This document shows positions 7,364 through 16,581 of a stretch of DNA of 64,000 nucleotides, in pieces. The first letter of the stretch is position 1, and every line of letters starts with the position of its first letter. Source of the DNA: Pseudomonas sp. S30 (GTDB lineage: Bacteria; Pseudomonadota; Gammaproteobacteria; Pseudomonadales; Pseudomonadaceae); contig NZ_JACVTO010000001.1 in NCBI RefSeq assembly GCF_016518545.1, positions 186,001 to 250,000 of the forward strand, written 5' to 3'. The notes below the pieces were generated by a model. The model did not search any database. It was not told the DNA's origin and worked only from the letters and a program-made list of their open reading frames with translations. A program made the translations under genes and the position numbers.

Positions 7364-9624
7364 TGAACGGCCTGTTCGAACGTCCCGCGCTGCTGTCTGA
7401 ACTGCTGCCTGAGCTGCCGGCCGACCGCCCGCTGAACCTCTCGCGCCGGCGCTTTCTCGCGGGCAGCGCCGTTGGCGCGCTGGTCCTGGGCTTCGGCCTG
7501 CCACTGGGCTCGGCGCGGGTCATGGCCGCGGATGTCAAAGCCGCCGAGCGTGGCACCCAGGTACCGGCCTTCCTCGAGCTGCGCCCCGATGGCAGCGTGC
7601 GCCTGCTCTGCCCCTTCATGGAGGGTGGGCAAGGCACTCACACCGCCATGGCGCAGATCGTTGGCGAAGAATTGGACGTGGATCCAGCGCGCTTCGTGGT
7701 GGAAAGTGCGCCACCGGGCGAGGCCTATGTGGTCATGGAGAACGGCCTGCGCATCACCGGCGGCAGCATGTCGGTGCGCATGAGCTACCCGACCATGCGT
7801 CGCCTCGGGGCCCTGGCCCGCGCCATGCTTCTGGAAGCTGGCGCGCGCCAGCTCGGGGTGCCGGTGCAGACCCTGACCACCGAGCCTGGCAAGGTGCTGC
7901 ATGCGGCTTCCGGGCGCTCCATAGCCTACGGCGAACTGGCGGCCCGGGCCATGGACCTACCGGTACCAGACCCCGCCAGCGTCACCTTGCGCGACCCCGG
8001 CCAGTTCCGCTGGATCGGCAAACCGGTGCAGCGCCTGGATGCCTACGACAAATCCACTGGCAAGGCCCGATACTGCATCGACCTGCGCGTGGACGACATG
8101 CTCCACGCCGCTGTGCAACACGCCCCGCGGCTGGGCATGAGCGTCGCCAGCCTGCGCAACGAAGCCCAAGTGAAGGCCATGAAGGGCGTACACTCGGTGC
8201 ATGTGCTGCCCGGTGCGGTGGCCGTGGTGGCCGAGCGCTGGTGGCATGCCAAACGTGGCGCCGAGGCCGTACAGGTAGACTGGCAGGAAGCGAAGGCCGA
8301 TTCGACGCTGCGGGCCATGCCCGCCGACTTCTCCAGCGATGCCTGGCGCGATCACCTAGCCGCGCAGACCGGACCGGTCCGCGACGACGAGCAGCAAGGC
8401 GATGTGGTCAAGGCACTCGAAGGCGCCAAGACCCAGGTCGAGGCGACTTACCACAACCAGTACCTCAACCACGCCCAGCTCGAACCGCCCTCGGCACTGG
8501 CCCGCTTCAATGCCGACGGCACGCTGGAGGTATGGCTGCCGAACCAGGCGCCGGACATGTTCCTGGACGACATCGCCAGACGCACCGGTCTGGCCAAGGA
8601 CCGTATCACCCTGCACTCGCCGCTGCTGGGCGGCTTTTTCGGTCGGCACTTTCTGTACGAGTCTGCCAATCCCTACCCGCAGGCCATCGCTCTGGCCAAG
8701 GCCGTCGGGCGACCGGTGAAGTTGATCTGGACCCGCGAGGAAGAGTTCCTGCGCGACGTGCTGCGTCCCGTGGCGGTGGTGAAGTTCCGCGCCGGCCTGG
8801 ACGCCCAGGGCCTGCCGGTGGCCATCGAAGCGGTGAGCGCCACCGAAGGACCTACCGAAGCCCTCGCCGGCAAGCAGGGTGAGAAGATCGACCCCACGGC
8901 CCTCGAAGGACTCTCCGGTAAAGCCTACGCCATCGCCCACAAGCGCATCGCGCAGATCTACGTGAAAGGCCCGGCCATGCTCGGCTACTGGCGCTCGGTG
9001 GGTAATTCGCTGAATGACTTCTTCTATGAGTCGTTCCTCGACGAACTGGCCGACAAGGGCGGCCAGGATCCGTTCGAACTGCGCCTGCACCTGCTGCGCG
9101 ACAACCCGCGCCTGACCACCTTGCTCAAGGCGGTCGGCGACTTGTCCGGTGGCTGGAAACCCGGTCCGTTCACCGCCGAGGATGGGTCACGAAGGGCACG
9201 CGGAGTGGCCATGGCCTCGCCGTTCGGCTCCGAAGCGGCGGTCATCGCCGAAGTGTCCGTGGAAAATGGCCAGGTCAAGGTGCACGACATCTGGCAGGCG
9301 ATTGATCCGGGCAGCGTAGTCAATCCGGCGATCGTCGAGCATCAGGTCAACGGGGCGGTGGCCCTCGGGCTGTCGCAGACGCTGGTGGAGGAAGCGGTGT
9401 ACGTCGATGGCATGCCGCGCGCGCGCAATTATGACCTGTACCCGATCCTGCCGCCTTCGCGCATGGCCCGGGTGCATGTGCGCATCGTCGAAAGCGGCGC
9501 GAAGATGGGCGGTATCGGCGAACCACCGCTGCCCGCGGTGGCCCCGGCGGTGGCCAACGCCGTGGCACGACTGACCGGCCAGCGCGTGCGCAGCCTGCCT
9601 CTGAGCCGTCATACCTTCGCCTGA
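7363..9624 (+). CDS. Molybdenum hydroxylase catalytic subunit (IorB-like), Tat-exported
   Basis: A 753-residue molybdopterin subunit that hydroxylates or oxidises a heterocycle or aldehyde. Residues about 28-56 hold a twin-arginine signal (SRRRFLAGS followed by a hydrophobic stretch ending AMA-type). Cofactor motifs are visible: GGFFGRHF for the pterin and, near the end, GGIGEPPLPAVAPAVANA, which holds the catalytic Glu. Family members include isoquinoline 1-oxidoreductase, nicotinate dehydrogenase and periplasmic aldehyde dehydrogenases; the sequence alone does not pick the substrate. The downstream cytochrome gene gives it a route to the respiratory chain. An N-terminal stretch of about 25 residues precedes the Tat motif, which is usual in this subfamily. 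Confidence 0.88.
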   Translation: MNGLFERPALLSELLPELPADRPLNLSRRRFLAGSAVGALVLGFGLPLGSARVMAADVKAAERGTQVPAFLELRPDGSVRLLCPFMEGGQGTHTAMAQIVGEELDVDPARFVVESAPPGEAYVVMENGLRITGGSMSVRMSYPTMRRLGALARAMLLEAGARQLGVPVQTLTTEPGKVLHAASGRSIAYGELAARAMDLPVPDPASVTLRDPGQFRWIGKPVQRLDAYDKSTGKARYCIDLRVDDMLHAAVQHAPRLGMSVASLRNEAQVKAMKGVHSVHVLPGAVAVVAERWWHAKRGAEAVQVDWQEAKADSTLRAMPADFSSDAWRDHLAAQTGPVRDDEQQGDVVKALEGAKTQVEATYHNQYLNHAQLEPPSALARFNADGTLEVWLPNQAPDMFLDDIARRTGLAKDRITLHSPLLGGFFGRHFLYESANPYPQAIALAKAVGRPVKLIWTREEEFLRDVLRPVAVVKFRAGLDAQGLPVAIEAVSATEGPTEALAGKQGEKIDPTALEGLSGKAYAIAHKRIAQIYVKGPAMLGYWRSVGNSLNDFFYESFLDELADKGGQDPFELRLHLLRDNPRLTTLLKAVGDLSGGWKPGPFTAEDGSRRARGVAMASPFGSEAAVIAEVSVENGQVKVHDIWQAIDPGSVVNPAIVEHQVNGAVALGLSQTLVEEAVYVDGMPRARNYDLYPILPPSRMARVHVRIVESGAKMGGIGEPPLPAVAPAVANAVARLTGQRVRSLPLSRHTFA

Positions 9625-9638
9625 CACGGAACGCTGAC

Positions 9639-10979
9639 ATGAACAAACGATTGTCCACCACCTTGGGTTGGCTGGTGCTGCCGTGCTTGCTGGCCGCAGG
9701 CTTCGTCGCCTGGTACGTCAACCGCGAGATCGCCTCGCCCTTCGAGCGTGAAACCGCGCAAGTCGATCCTGCACTGGTCAGCCGCGGCGAATACGTCGCG
9801 CGCCTGGGCGACTGCGTCGCCTGCCACAGCCTGCCCGGGCAGGCGCCGTTCGCCGGCGGCCTGGAAATGGCCACGCCACTGGGCGCGATCCATGCCACCA
9901 ACATCACCCCGGATCGCGATACCGGCATCGGTGCCTACAGCCTGGCCGATTTCGACCGCGCGCTGCGCCATGGCGTAGCACCGGGCGGACGCCGGCTGTA
10001 CCCGGCCATGCCCTACCCGTCCTACGCCAAGCTCAGCGATGACGATGTGCGTGCTCTGTACGCCTTCTTCATGCAAGGCGTGCAGCCGGCCAGCCAGGCC
10101 AACATCCCCAGCGGCATTCCCTGGCCCCTGAACATGCGCTGGCCGATCGCCCTGTGGAATGGGCTGTTCGCCGCAGACGCGCCCTATGCCGTGAAGCCCA
10201 CCCAGGACGCGCTGTGGAACCGCGGCGCCTACCTCGTCCAGGGTCCGGGCCATTGCGGCAGTTGCCACACGCCTCGGGGCCTGGCGTTCAACGAGAAAGC
10301 CCTTGATGAGTCGGGCAAGGCATTTTTGGCCGGCGCCCTGCTCGACGGCTGGTACGCACCGAGCCTGCGCCAGGATCCCAACACGGGCCTTGGCCGGTGG
10401 AGCGAAACCGAGATGGTGCAGTTCCTCAAGACCGGTCGCAACCGGCACGCGGTGGTCTATGGCTCGATGACCGAAGCGTTCAACAACTCCACCCAGTTCA
10501 TGCAGGACCAGGACCTGGCTGCCATCGCCCGCTACCTCAAGTCGCTACCCGGCGATCCGCAACGCGATGGTCCACCGTGGACGTATCAGGCCGTGTCGGC
10601 GGCCAACGCGCTGGACCCGCCAGGGGCGCATACCTACGTCACACGATGCGCGTCCTGCCATGGCCTTCAGGGCGAGGGACAGGCTCAATGGATACCGCCA
10701 CTGGCGGGTGCCAGCTCGATGCTGGCCAAGGAAAACGCCTCGGCGATCAACATCACCCTCAACGGCTCCCAGCGCATCGTCGCAGCGGGTGTACCGGATG
10801 CCTATCGCATGCCCGCACTGCGCCAGCAACTGAGCGACGACGAGATCGCCCAGGTGCTCAGCTACGTGCGCACAACCTGGGGGAACGATGGCGGTGCGGT
10901 GAGTGCCAAAGAGGTAGCCAAGCTGCGCGAGCGCACCGATCCGGCCAGCAGCAGCCCGATCGTCCTGCACATGCGCTGA
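9639..10979 (+). CDS. Tri-haem cytochrome c subunit of the hydroxylase
   Basis: A 446-residue periplasmic cytochrome with an N-terminal membrane anchor (LGWLVLPCLLAAGFVAWYV) and three CXXCH haem sites: C59-VAC-H63, C206-GSC-H210 and C337-ASC-H341. This is the layout of the cytochrome subunit of alcohol/gluconate dehydrogenases and of three-component molybdenum hydroxylases. It starts 14 bases after the catalytic subunit gene. It should take electrons from the 2Fe-2S clusters and pass them to ubiquinone or a terminal oxidase. Its presence makes NAD or O2 unlikely as the direct electron acceptor. Confidence 0.9.
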   Translation: MNKRLSTTLGWLVLPCLLAAGFVAWYVNREIASPFERETAQVDPALVSRGEYVARLGDCVACHSLPGQAPFAGGLEMATPLGAIHATNITPDRDTGIGAYSLADFDRALRHGVAPGGRRLYPAMPYPSYAKLSDDDVRALYAFFMQGVQPASQANIPSGIPWPLNMRWPIALWNGLFAADAPYAVKPTQDALWNRGAYLVQGPGHCGSCHTPRGLAFNEKALDESGKAFLAGALLDGWYAPSLRQDPNTGLGRWSETEMVQFLKTGRNRHAVVYGSMTEAFNNSTQFMQDQDLAAIARYLKSLPGDPQRDGPPWTYQAVSAANALDPPGAHTYVTRCASCHGLQGEGQAQWIPPLAGASSMLAKENASAINITLNGSQRIVAAGVPDAYRMPALRQQLSDDEIAQVLSYVRTTWGNDGGAVSAKEVAKLRERTDPASSSPIVLHMR

Positions 10980-11052
10980 ACCCACCCAGGCGGCGGACTG
11001 CCCCGCCGCCACCGTGGCGTTGGACAACCTTTGAACGTGCCGAGGAACCTCG

Positions 11053-12075
11053 ATGGAAAGTATCGACCTGCTGGTCCTGCGCAGCGCCCGTGACTGGCTG
11101 CAGGCCGGGCATCGGGTGCTGCTGGCGACCGTTGCCCACACCTGGGGGTCATCGCCCCGTCCGGTCGGCTCGATGATGGCCCTGCGTGCCGACGGCCGGG
11201 TGGTCGGCAGCGTCTCAGGGGGCTGCATCGAGGACGACCTGATCCACCGCTACACCAGCGCCTACGGCGGCCCTGGCCTGCCGGACAGCCCACCGCAACA
11301 GGTGCGCTATGGCGTGTCGGCCGACGAAGCGCACCGCTTCGGTCTGCCCTGTGGCGGCACGTTGGCGCTGGTCCTCGAGTTCTCGCCGTGCGTTGAGGCC
11401 TTGAGGCAACTGCTCGCCCAGCTCGACGACGGCCATCTTGTGCGCCGCCAGGTCGACCTGCACAGCGGTGCCGCGACGCTGCTGCCCACGACACAGGCCG
11501 AGCAGTTCCACTGCGACGAACAGGCGATGACCAACACCCTGGGCCCGGGCTATCGCCTGCTGCTGATCGGTGCTGGCGCGCTGGCCGAGTACCTGGCGAC
11601 CATGGCCCTGTTCAACGGTTTCCGCGTGGCGGTGTGCGATCCCCGTCCCGAGTACATCGCCGGCTGGAGCGTGACGGGCGTGGAGTGCCTGGTGGGGATG
11701 CCCGATGATGTGGTGCGCGATTTCGCCGCCGACCTGCGCACCTGCATCGTCGCCGTCAGCCACGACCCCAAGCTCGACGACCTGGCCCTGCTCGAAGCGC
11801 TGCAAGGGCCAGCCTTCTACATCGGCGCCATTGGTTCACGACGCAACAGCCAGCAGCGCCGGGCACGGTTGATCGAGCATTTCGGCCAGAGCCAGGCCAG
11901 CCTGGCTCGCCTGCGCGGGCCGATCGGCATCTACATCGGCAGCAAGACGCCCGCGGAAATCGCCGTGAGCGTGATGGCCGAGATCCTCGCCGCCAAGAAC
12001 AACGTGGACCTGCCTGGCGCGGTCAGCGTGACCAAGGCCAAGCAAGCCTTGGACCTGGCCCAGCCAGCCGCATGA
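11053..12075 (+). CDS. XdhC/CoxI-family molybdenum cofactor maturation protein
   Basis: A 340-residue protein of the XdhC/CoxI family, which binds molybdenum cofactor and helps its sulfuration and insertion into xanthine-oxidase-type enzymes. Markers are the N-terminal VSGGCIEDDL, a Rossmann-like LIGAGALAEYLATMA in the middle, and the C-terminal IGAIGSRRNSQQRRARL and PIGIYIGSKTPAEIAVSVMAEI. It follows the cytochrome gene by 73 bases and overlaps the next gene by four bases (ATGA), so it is the dedicated chaperone of the hydroxylase encoded just upstream. Confidence 0.9.
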   Translation: MESIDLLVLRSARDWLQAGHRVLLATVAHTWGSSPRPVGSMMALRADGRVVGSVSGGCIEDDLIHRYTSAYGGPGLPDSPPQQVRYGVSADEAHRFGLPCGGTLALVLEFSPCVEALRQLLAQLDDGHLVRRQVDLHSGAATLLPTTQAEQFHCDEQAMTNTLGPGYRLLLIGAGALAEYLATMALFNGFRVAVCDPRPEYIAGWSVTGVECLVGMPDDVVRDFAADLRTCIVAVSHDPKLDDLALLEALQGPAFYIGAIGSRRNSQQRRARLIEHFGQSQASLARLRGPIGIYIGSKTPAEIAVSVMAEILAAKNNVDLPGAVSVTKAKQALDLAQPAA

Positions 12076-12656
12076 CCCACCCGACCGACGACACCCGCTG
12101 CGTAGCCCTGGTACTGGGCGCGGGCCAAGGCAGGCGCTTTGGCAGCGACAAGCGCCAGGCCCGGTTGAGCGATGGCAGATCGGTGCTCCAGGCCACTCTG
12201 GATGGCGTGCAGGCGCATTTTGCGAGCCTGTGCGTGGTGCTGCGTCCCGACGACGATGTGCAAGTCCTGGGCATCGCATCACAGCTACGCGTGGTGCGGG
12301 CCACCCGGGCTGCACAGGGCATGGGGGCGAGCCTGGCGGCCGGCATTCGTGCGCTGGTGCCGACCGACGCTCGAGCCGTCGCGGTGCTGCTTGGCGACAT
12401 GCCGTGGATCGCACCCGCCACGCTGTCCAGGCTCACCTGCCTGGCCCACGAAGACGCCATCGTGGTGCCTTGCCACCAAGGGCAACGGGGCCATCCGGTG
12501 ATCTTCGGCCGTCGTTTCTGGCCGGCCCTTGCCCAGCTCGAGGGCGATCAGGGTGGCCGCGCGGTGATCGACGCCCATCCACAGGCGTGCCTGATGATCG
12601 AAGTGCCAGACGACGGCATTCTGCGGGACATCGACACCCCTGCCGACCTGCGCTGA
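12072..12656 (+). CDS. MocA-like molybdenum cofactor cytidylyltransferase
   Basis: A 194-residue nucleotidyltransferase (NTP_transf_3). The N-terminus LVLGAGQGRRFGSDKR is the nucleotide-binding loop and LLGDMPWI holds the metal-binding Asp. Members of this clade linked to xdhC add CMP to molybdopterin to give the dinucleotide cofactor used by periplasmic hydroxylases. Overlap with xdhC and the gene order (2Fe-2S, catalytic, cytochrome, XdhC, MocA) argue for this role over MobA (GMP transfer). It is the last gene of the operon. Confidence 0.85.
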   Translation: MTHPTDDTRCVALVLGAGQGRRFGSDKRQARLSDGRSVLQATLDGVQAHFASLCVVLRPDDDVQVLGIASQLRVVRATRAAQGMGASLAAGIRALVPTDARAVAVLLGDMPWIAPATLSRLTCLAHEDAIVVPCHQGQRGHPVIFGRRFWPALAQLEGDQGGRAVIDAHPQACLMIEVPDDGILRDIDTPADLR

Positions 12657-12726
12657 AGCCACCCCTTTGCGCTGCCCTCGCCCACAGGTACGCTAGCGCT
12701 CCCGTCCCCGCTCCGGAACCTTGCCC

Positions 12727-13227
12727 GTGACCGCCACCCAGACCATCTACTACCTGGAAATGACGTCCATCGACCAATTGCGGGCAAAGCCTGCGCGCGA
12801 AGACCTCACCGTGGTCGAGTGCGAGATCGTGCAGCCCCAGTTGAACCGGTTCCTCTATCAACTGGTGGGCAAGGACTGGGCCTGGACCGATCTGGACCAC
12901 TGGACCGACGCCCAGTGGCAGGCCGAGGTCAGCCAGGACTTCCACCGCACCTGGGTGGCCTACCTGCGCGGCGCCATCGTCGGCTACTACGAGTTGCAGC
13001 GCCCGGACGGGGAAAACGTCGAGATCCGCTACTTCGGCCTGGCACCGCAATTCCTCGACCAGGGCCTGGGCGGCCCATTGCTCAGCCAGGCACTGCGTGA
13101 CGCCTGGAACTGGCCGGGCACGCGGCGCGTCTGGCTACATACCTGCAGCCTGGACCACCCCGCTGCGCTCGCCAACTATCAGGCGCGCGGAATGCAGCTG
13201 TACAAGCAAGAGGTCGAGCCGCTGTAG
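12727..13227 (+). CDS. GNAT-family N-acetyltransferase
   Basis: A 166-residue acetyltransferase with a GTG start; an upstream TTG at 12721 is possible, and CGGAA lies about ten bases ahead. The acetyl-CoA loop region is LAPQFLDQGLGGPLLSQAL (R/Q-x-x-G-x-G/A form, with the Arg replaced by Gln), followed by a late strand VWLHTCSLDHPAALANYQARGM that is typical of GNAT proteins. The acceptor is unknown. It lies between the hydroxylase operon and the convergent efflux gene, whose stop codon is only 23 bases away. Confidence 0.82.
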   Translation: MTATQTIYYLEMTSIDQLRAKPAREDLTVVECEIVQPQLNRFLYQLVGKDWAWTDLDHWTDAQWQAEVSQDFHRTWVAYLRGAIVGYYELQRPDGENVEIRYFGLAPQFLDQGLGGPLLSQALRDAWNWPGTRRVWLHTCSLDHPAALANYQARGMQLYKQEVEPL

Positions 13228-13250
13228 CGCAGCAAGTGCCAAGGAGGCGC

Positions 13251-14441
13251 TCAGGCTACCGACGCCTGACGCGCCACTCTCGCCCCGAGCATGCCCGACA
13301 GCGACAGCAGCATCAGCACGGCGAACGCCCCGGCAATCGCCAGGTTGCTTTCCAGGCCCAGGCCACTGACGCTGGCCGAGGCCACCGAGCCGAACACCAG
13401 CATCAGGCAGCCCTGCAAGCTCGCGGCGACCCCTGCGCGGTCGGGAAACAGCGCCATCGAGCGCGCCATCGCGTTGGAAAAGATGAACCCCTGGCCGAAC
13501 GCGATGAGCATGATGCCGCCGAGCAACTGGCCCAGGCTCAGCGCCTGGGGCGCCGCGGCGATGCACAGCACGCCGCCGAGAAACAGCGCCAGGCCGCTCC
13601 ACATCAGGGTGTCGGGCGACAGCTTGCGGATCAGCGCGCGATTGCTCAGCGTACCTGCCAGGTAACAGCAGCCCACCCCCAGCGCCGTGCTGCCGAAGTA
13701 ATGCGCGTCGTGGCCAAGCAGGTCCTGGACGATGTGCGGGCCGAACACGTTCCACAGCAGGAAGGCCGAGAAGCTGGAGCCCAGCACCACCACCGCCGCA
13801 CGAAAGCCCTTGTCCGCCAGGATCAGCCGATAGCCCGAGAAGGTCTGCGCGGCAGTGCGGCGAGCCTCAGCCGGCAGCGACTCCTTGAGCCCGGCGACCA
13901 CGAATGCCAGCACCAGCACCGCGTAGGCCGCGTAGAGCACGAAGTTGTAACGCCAGCCCAGGTGCACCTCGATCAAGCCGCCGACATAGGGCGCGATCAC
14001 CGGTCCCAGGCCGAAGGCCAGGCTCAGGTAGATGATCGCCACGTAGAAACGCGGCCCCTTGACGATATCCACCAGCACCGCCCGCGCCACCACCTGGCAA
14101 GCGCCGATGGCGAAGCCCTGCAGTGCGCGCGCCATCAGCAGTTGCTCGATGGACGTGGCGACCGTGGCCAGCAGGCTGCCGGCCAGGAACACGCCCAGCC
14201 CCAGCAACACCGCTGGCCGCCGCCCACGAGCATCGGCCATGATCCCGAAGAACAGCTGGCCGACGGCGTAGCAGAGCAAGGTGATGGTGATGGTGTTCTG
14301 CATCAGCGCAGGTCCTGCCCCCAGCTCGCGACCGATGGACGGCAGGCTGGGCGCGTACAGGTCGATGGCGATGCCACCGAGGCTGTTGACCAGTGGGGCC
14401 AGGAAGACGATGAAATTCTCGTAACGCTTGTTGTCGTGCAT
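13251..14441 (-). CDS. Bcr/CflA-type MFS drug exporter
   Basis: A 396-residue transporter with about twelve membrane segments. The N-terminal IDLYAPSLPSIGRELG, with its Asp in the first helix, and the loop GIMADARGRRPAVLLG (motif A) are typical of the Bcr/CflA family of proton-driven drug exporters. The ATG at 14441 has GGAGAG directly upstream, so longer in-frame starts were not used. It begins 46 bases after the stop of the hemolysin-like gene on the same strand and is probably the last gene of that operon, which would make it the exporter of the pathway product or a self-resistance pump. Confidence 0.88.
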   Translation of the reverse strand: MHDNKRYENFIVFLAPLVNSLGGIAIDLYAPSLPSIGRELGAGPALMQNTITITLLCYAVGQLFFGIMADARGRRPAVLLGLGVFLAGSLLATVATSIEQLLMARALQGFAIGACQVVARAVLVDIVKGPRFYVAIIYLSLAFGLGPVIAPYVGGLIEVHLGWRYNFVLYAAYAVLVLAFVVAGLKESLPAEARRTAAQTFSGYRLILADKGFRAAVVVLGSSFSAFLLWNVFGPHIVQDLLGHDAHYFGSTALGVGCCYLAGTLSNRALIRKLSPDTLMWSGLALFLGGVLCIAAAPQALSLGQLLGGIMLIAFGQGFIFSNAMARSMALFPDRAGVAASLQGCLMLVFGSVASASVSGLGLESNLAIAGAFAVLMLLSLSGMLGARVARQASVA

Positions 14442-14487
14442 AAGCTCTCCGGTTCGCCGGGCCATCCAGTGCCCGGCGCGCTCAGGG

Positions 14488-15081
14488 TCAGACAGTCGCC
14501 TGTGGGGCGAACTGCGGTGAGGGTAAGGTCGGGGCCTTGAGCCAGGCGTTGGGCGATGACAGGCGCGAGACCAGCACACGGGGCGCCTGCTGGTAGTAGC
14601 TGCCCCAGTTCACGGCGGGGTCCTTGACCCGTCGCGGATCGGCCAGGCCCAGGTCGTCGAGGTTGTCGACCAGGGGCATGAGCAGGTCCCGCACCTGCGC
14701 CGTGGCGGTCAGTACCACCAGCCCGAAGTTGCGCAGGGCCAGGGTGCGGATGACGTTCTCCAGCAGGTACTTGCCGGCGCCGCTGCCACGCTGGAACGAG
14801 GCGAAGGCACCGACCTCGGCGATGCGCGCCCGGTCCAGGCCATAGCGCTGATCCAGCGGCGCATCCAGGTAGTACTCGCTGAACAGCTTGCCGGAATCGC
14901 CATAGCTGATGCCGGCACAGGCATAGCCCGGGGCGCCGCCGCTGGCGCCGGTCAGGCAGACGAACAGATCCGGTCGGGGCTGCGGCGTGGCGCCGTAGTG
15001 CTTGAGGTAGTGGGCGCGCACGGCCTCTTGCAGGCAACGATAGCCAGGGCGACCCTTGTAGAAATTACGCACGATATACAT
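14488..15081 (-). CDS. Thermostable-hemolysin (T_hemolysin) family protein, GNAT-like
   Basis: A 197-residue protein. The segment VCLTGASGGAPGYACAGISYGDSGKLFSEYYLD, then IAEVGAFASFQRGSGAGKYLLENVI, matches the thermostable-hemolysin family, whose fold is close to GNAT acyltransferases: the E-x-G-x-x-A-S strand precedes the cofactor loop region. The family name comes from Vibrio proteins with lytic activity, but no signal peptide is present here and the gene sits 15 bases after an acyl-adenylating enzyme. I infer an acyltransfer step in the pathway rather than a toxin. The call is by pattern recall and carries real uncertainty about activity. Confidence 0.72.
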   Translation of the reverse strand: MYIVRNFYKGRPGYRCLQEAVRAHYLKHYGATPQPRPDLFVCLTGASGGAPGYACAGISYGDSGKLFSEYYLDAPLDQRYGLDRARIAEVGAFASFQRGSGAGKYLLENVIRTLALRNFGLVVLTATAQVRDLLMPLVDNLDDLGLADPRRVKDPAVNWGSYYQQAPRVLVSRLSSPNAWLKAPTLPSPQFAPQATV

Positions 15082-15096
15082 GGCTGACGTCCTGTC

Positions 15097-16581
15097 CTAT
15101 TCGTACAGTTGGTCGATGAAATGCGCTTCGATTTCGGCTCGGCGCGGCCGGCCGGTCACGGTGTAGAAGCGCTCGCGAAAACCGCCGATGTCGCCGATCA
15201 CCTGCACCCGGCGCACCCGGGCGAACTCCGCCAGACGCGACTCGAGCCTGAGCATCTCGGCGCGCACGGCCGCCTCGGCGGCGGTGCTCAGCACCAGCGC
15301 GCAGGGTTCGTCGCGGCCCTCGCCCATGACGATGATGTCGTCGATCACCGGGCTCTCCTTGTAGACGTTCTCCACCCACTCCGGCGAAATGTTGCGCGCC
15401 GTCGAGAGGATGATCACGTGCTTGCGACGCCCGGTGATGTAGAGAAAGCCCTCGCGCAACTCGGCGATGTCACCGGTGTGCAGGTAGCCGTCGGACAGGT
15501 CGCAGGCGGTGTCGTCGGCGTTGTAGTAACCGGCGCACAAGGTCGGGGTTGTGACCAGCAGCTCGCCGTCCACCAGCCTGGGCTCGATGCCGTCGAGCAA
15601 GCGCCCGGCCGAACCGATGCGCCGCTCGCCTGGCGCGTTGAGCGAGATGATCGAGGAGTTCTCGCTCAGCCCGTAGGCCTCGAAGACCTGCACACCCCGT
15701 GCGTCCAGGGCCTGAAGCACGCTGGCGGGGATCTTCGCGCCGCCGGTGATGATGTGCGGCGCCGCTGGCCCGAACAGGCGCTCGACGCTGGCGCCCTGCT
15801 CCAGCAGCAGGTTGGCTTCCTCCAGCAGCTTGGGCGGCAGGTAGAGGAAGTTGGGCCGGTTCGGTGCGATGAGCTCCAGGTACTGCCGGGCATTGCCGCT
15901 GGCGGCGCCGTATTCGGTCACGCCTTCGGGCATTAGCGTAAGGGTGCCGCCGGAGAGGATGGGGATGAACACCCCCAGCACCTGTTCGATCAGCAGGCTC
16001 ATGGGCACGATGGAAAAGTAATGCAGCGGATGCGCCGGCAGGCGCTTGAACACGTTGTCCACCAGCAGCCCCACCGCCTCGTCGCGGATCAACACGCCCT
16101 TGGGCCGCGAGGTGGTACCCGAGGTGTGGATCACCGACACGATGCCGGGTGCGATGCGCTCGTCAACTCGAGTCCAGGGCTCGGCCTGCGCCTGCTCCAT
16201 CAGGAGGCGCGGCACGAAGCTGGGCTTGCCCGGCAGGATGCGTTGCAGGCGCTGCGCCGTGGCCTGGTCGCTGACGAACACCGCCGCGGCCTTGCCCAGC
16301 AGGCTGCCGATCTGGTCGTCGGAGAACTCGATGGGGACCGGCAGCAGTACCCCGCCGACCTTCTGGATCGCCAGCAGGGTGTAGACCCACTCGTAGCACG
16401 AGCGCATGGCGATGCCGAAGACCTTGCGCCGACAGTCGCCGACCTGCACTTGCAAGGCGTCGGCCAGGCGCTGCACGTCGTCGCGCAGGCCATGCAGGCT
16501 GTAGCTGCGCCCGTGCATCTCGCGGATCACGGTGCGGTCCGGGCTGCTGGCCAGGTAGTGCTGCATCTTCAGGCTGATCAT
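15097..16581 (-). CDS. AMP-forming acyl/amino acid adenylating enzyme
   Basis: A 494-residue ANL-superfamily protein. The phosphate loop is HTSGTTSRPKG (residues 152-162), the A5 region is EAYGLSENS (301-309) and the A7/A8 region is YLHTGDIAE followed by YITGRRKH. It should activate a carboxylate as an acyl-AMP. In the C-terminal A10 motif, where a catalytic Lys is expected after TG, the sequence is TVTGRPRR, with Arg at residue 478. That change usually weakens the adenylation half-reaction. No carrier-protein gene adjoins it. The start overlaps the dioxygenase gene by four bases, showing translational coupling. The substrate is not predictable from sequence alone. Confidence 0.85.
   Translation of the reverse strand: MISLKMQHYLASSPDRTVIREMHGRSYSLHGLRDDVQRLADALQVQVGDCRRKVFGIAMRSCYEWVYTLLAIQKVGGVLLPVPIEFSDDQIGSLLGKAAAVFVSDQATAQRLQRILPGKPSFVPRLLMEQAQAEPWTRVDERIAPGIVSVIHTSGTTSRPKGVLIRDEAVGLLVDNVFKRLPAHPLHYFSIVPMSLLIEQVLGVFIPILSGGTLTLMPEGVTEYGAASGNARQYLELIAPNRPNFLYLPPKLLEEANLLLEQGASVERLFGPAAPHIITGGAKIPASVLQALDARGVQVFEAYGLSENSSIISLNAPGERRIGSAGRLLDGIEPRLVDGELLVTTPTLCAGYYNADDTACDLSDGYLHTGDIAELREGFLYITGRRKHVIILSTARNISPEWVENVYKESPVIDDIIVMGEGRDEPCALVLSTAAEAAVRAEMLRLESRLAEFARVRRVQVIGDIGGFRERFYTVTGRPRRAEIEAHFIDQLYE

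Noticed and set aside
14488..15081. Reading the thermostable-hemolysin family gene as a secreted toxin
   Set aside because: No export signal, and the operon context with a ligase and oxygenase fits an acyltransferase-like role better.
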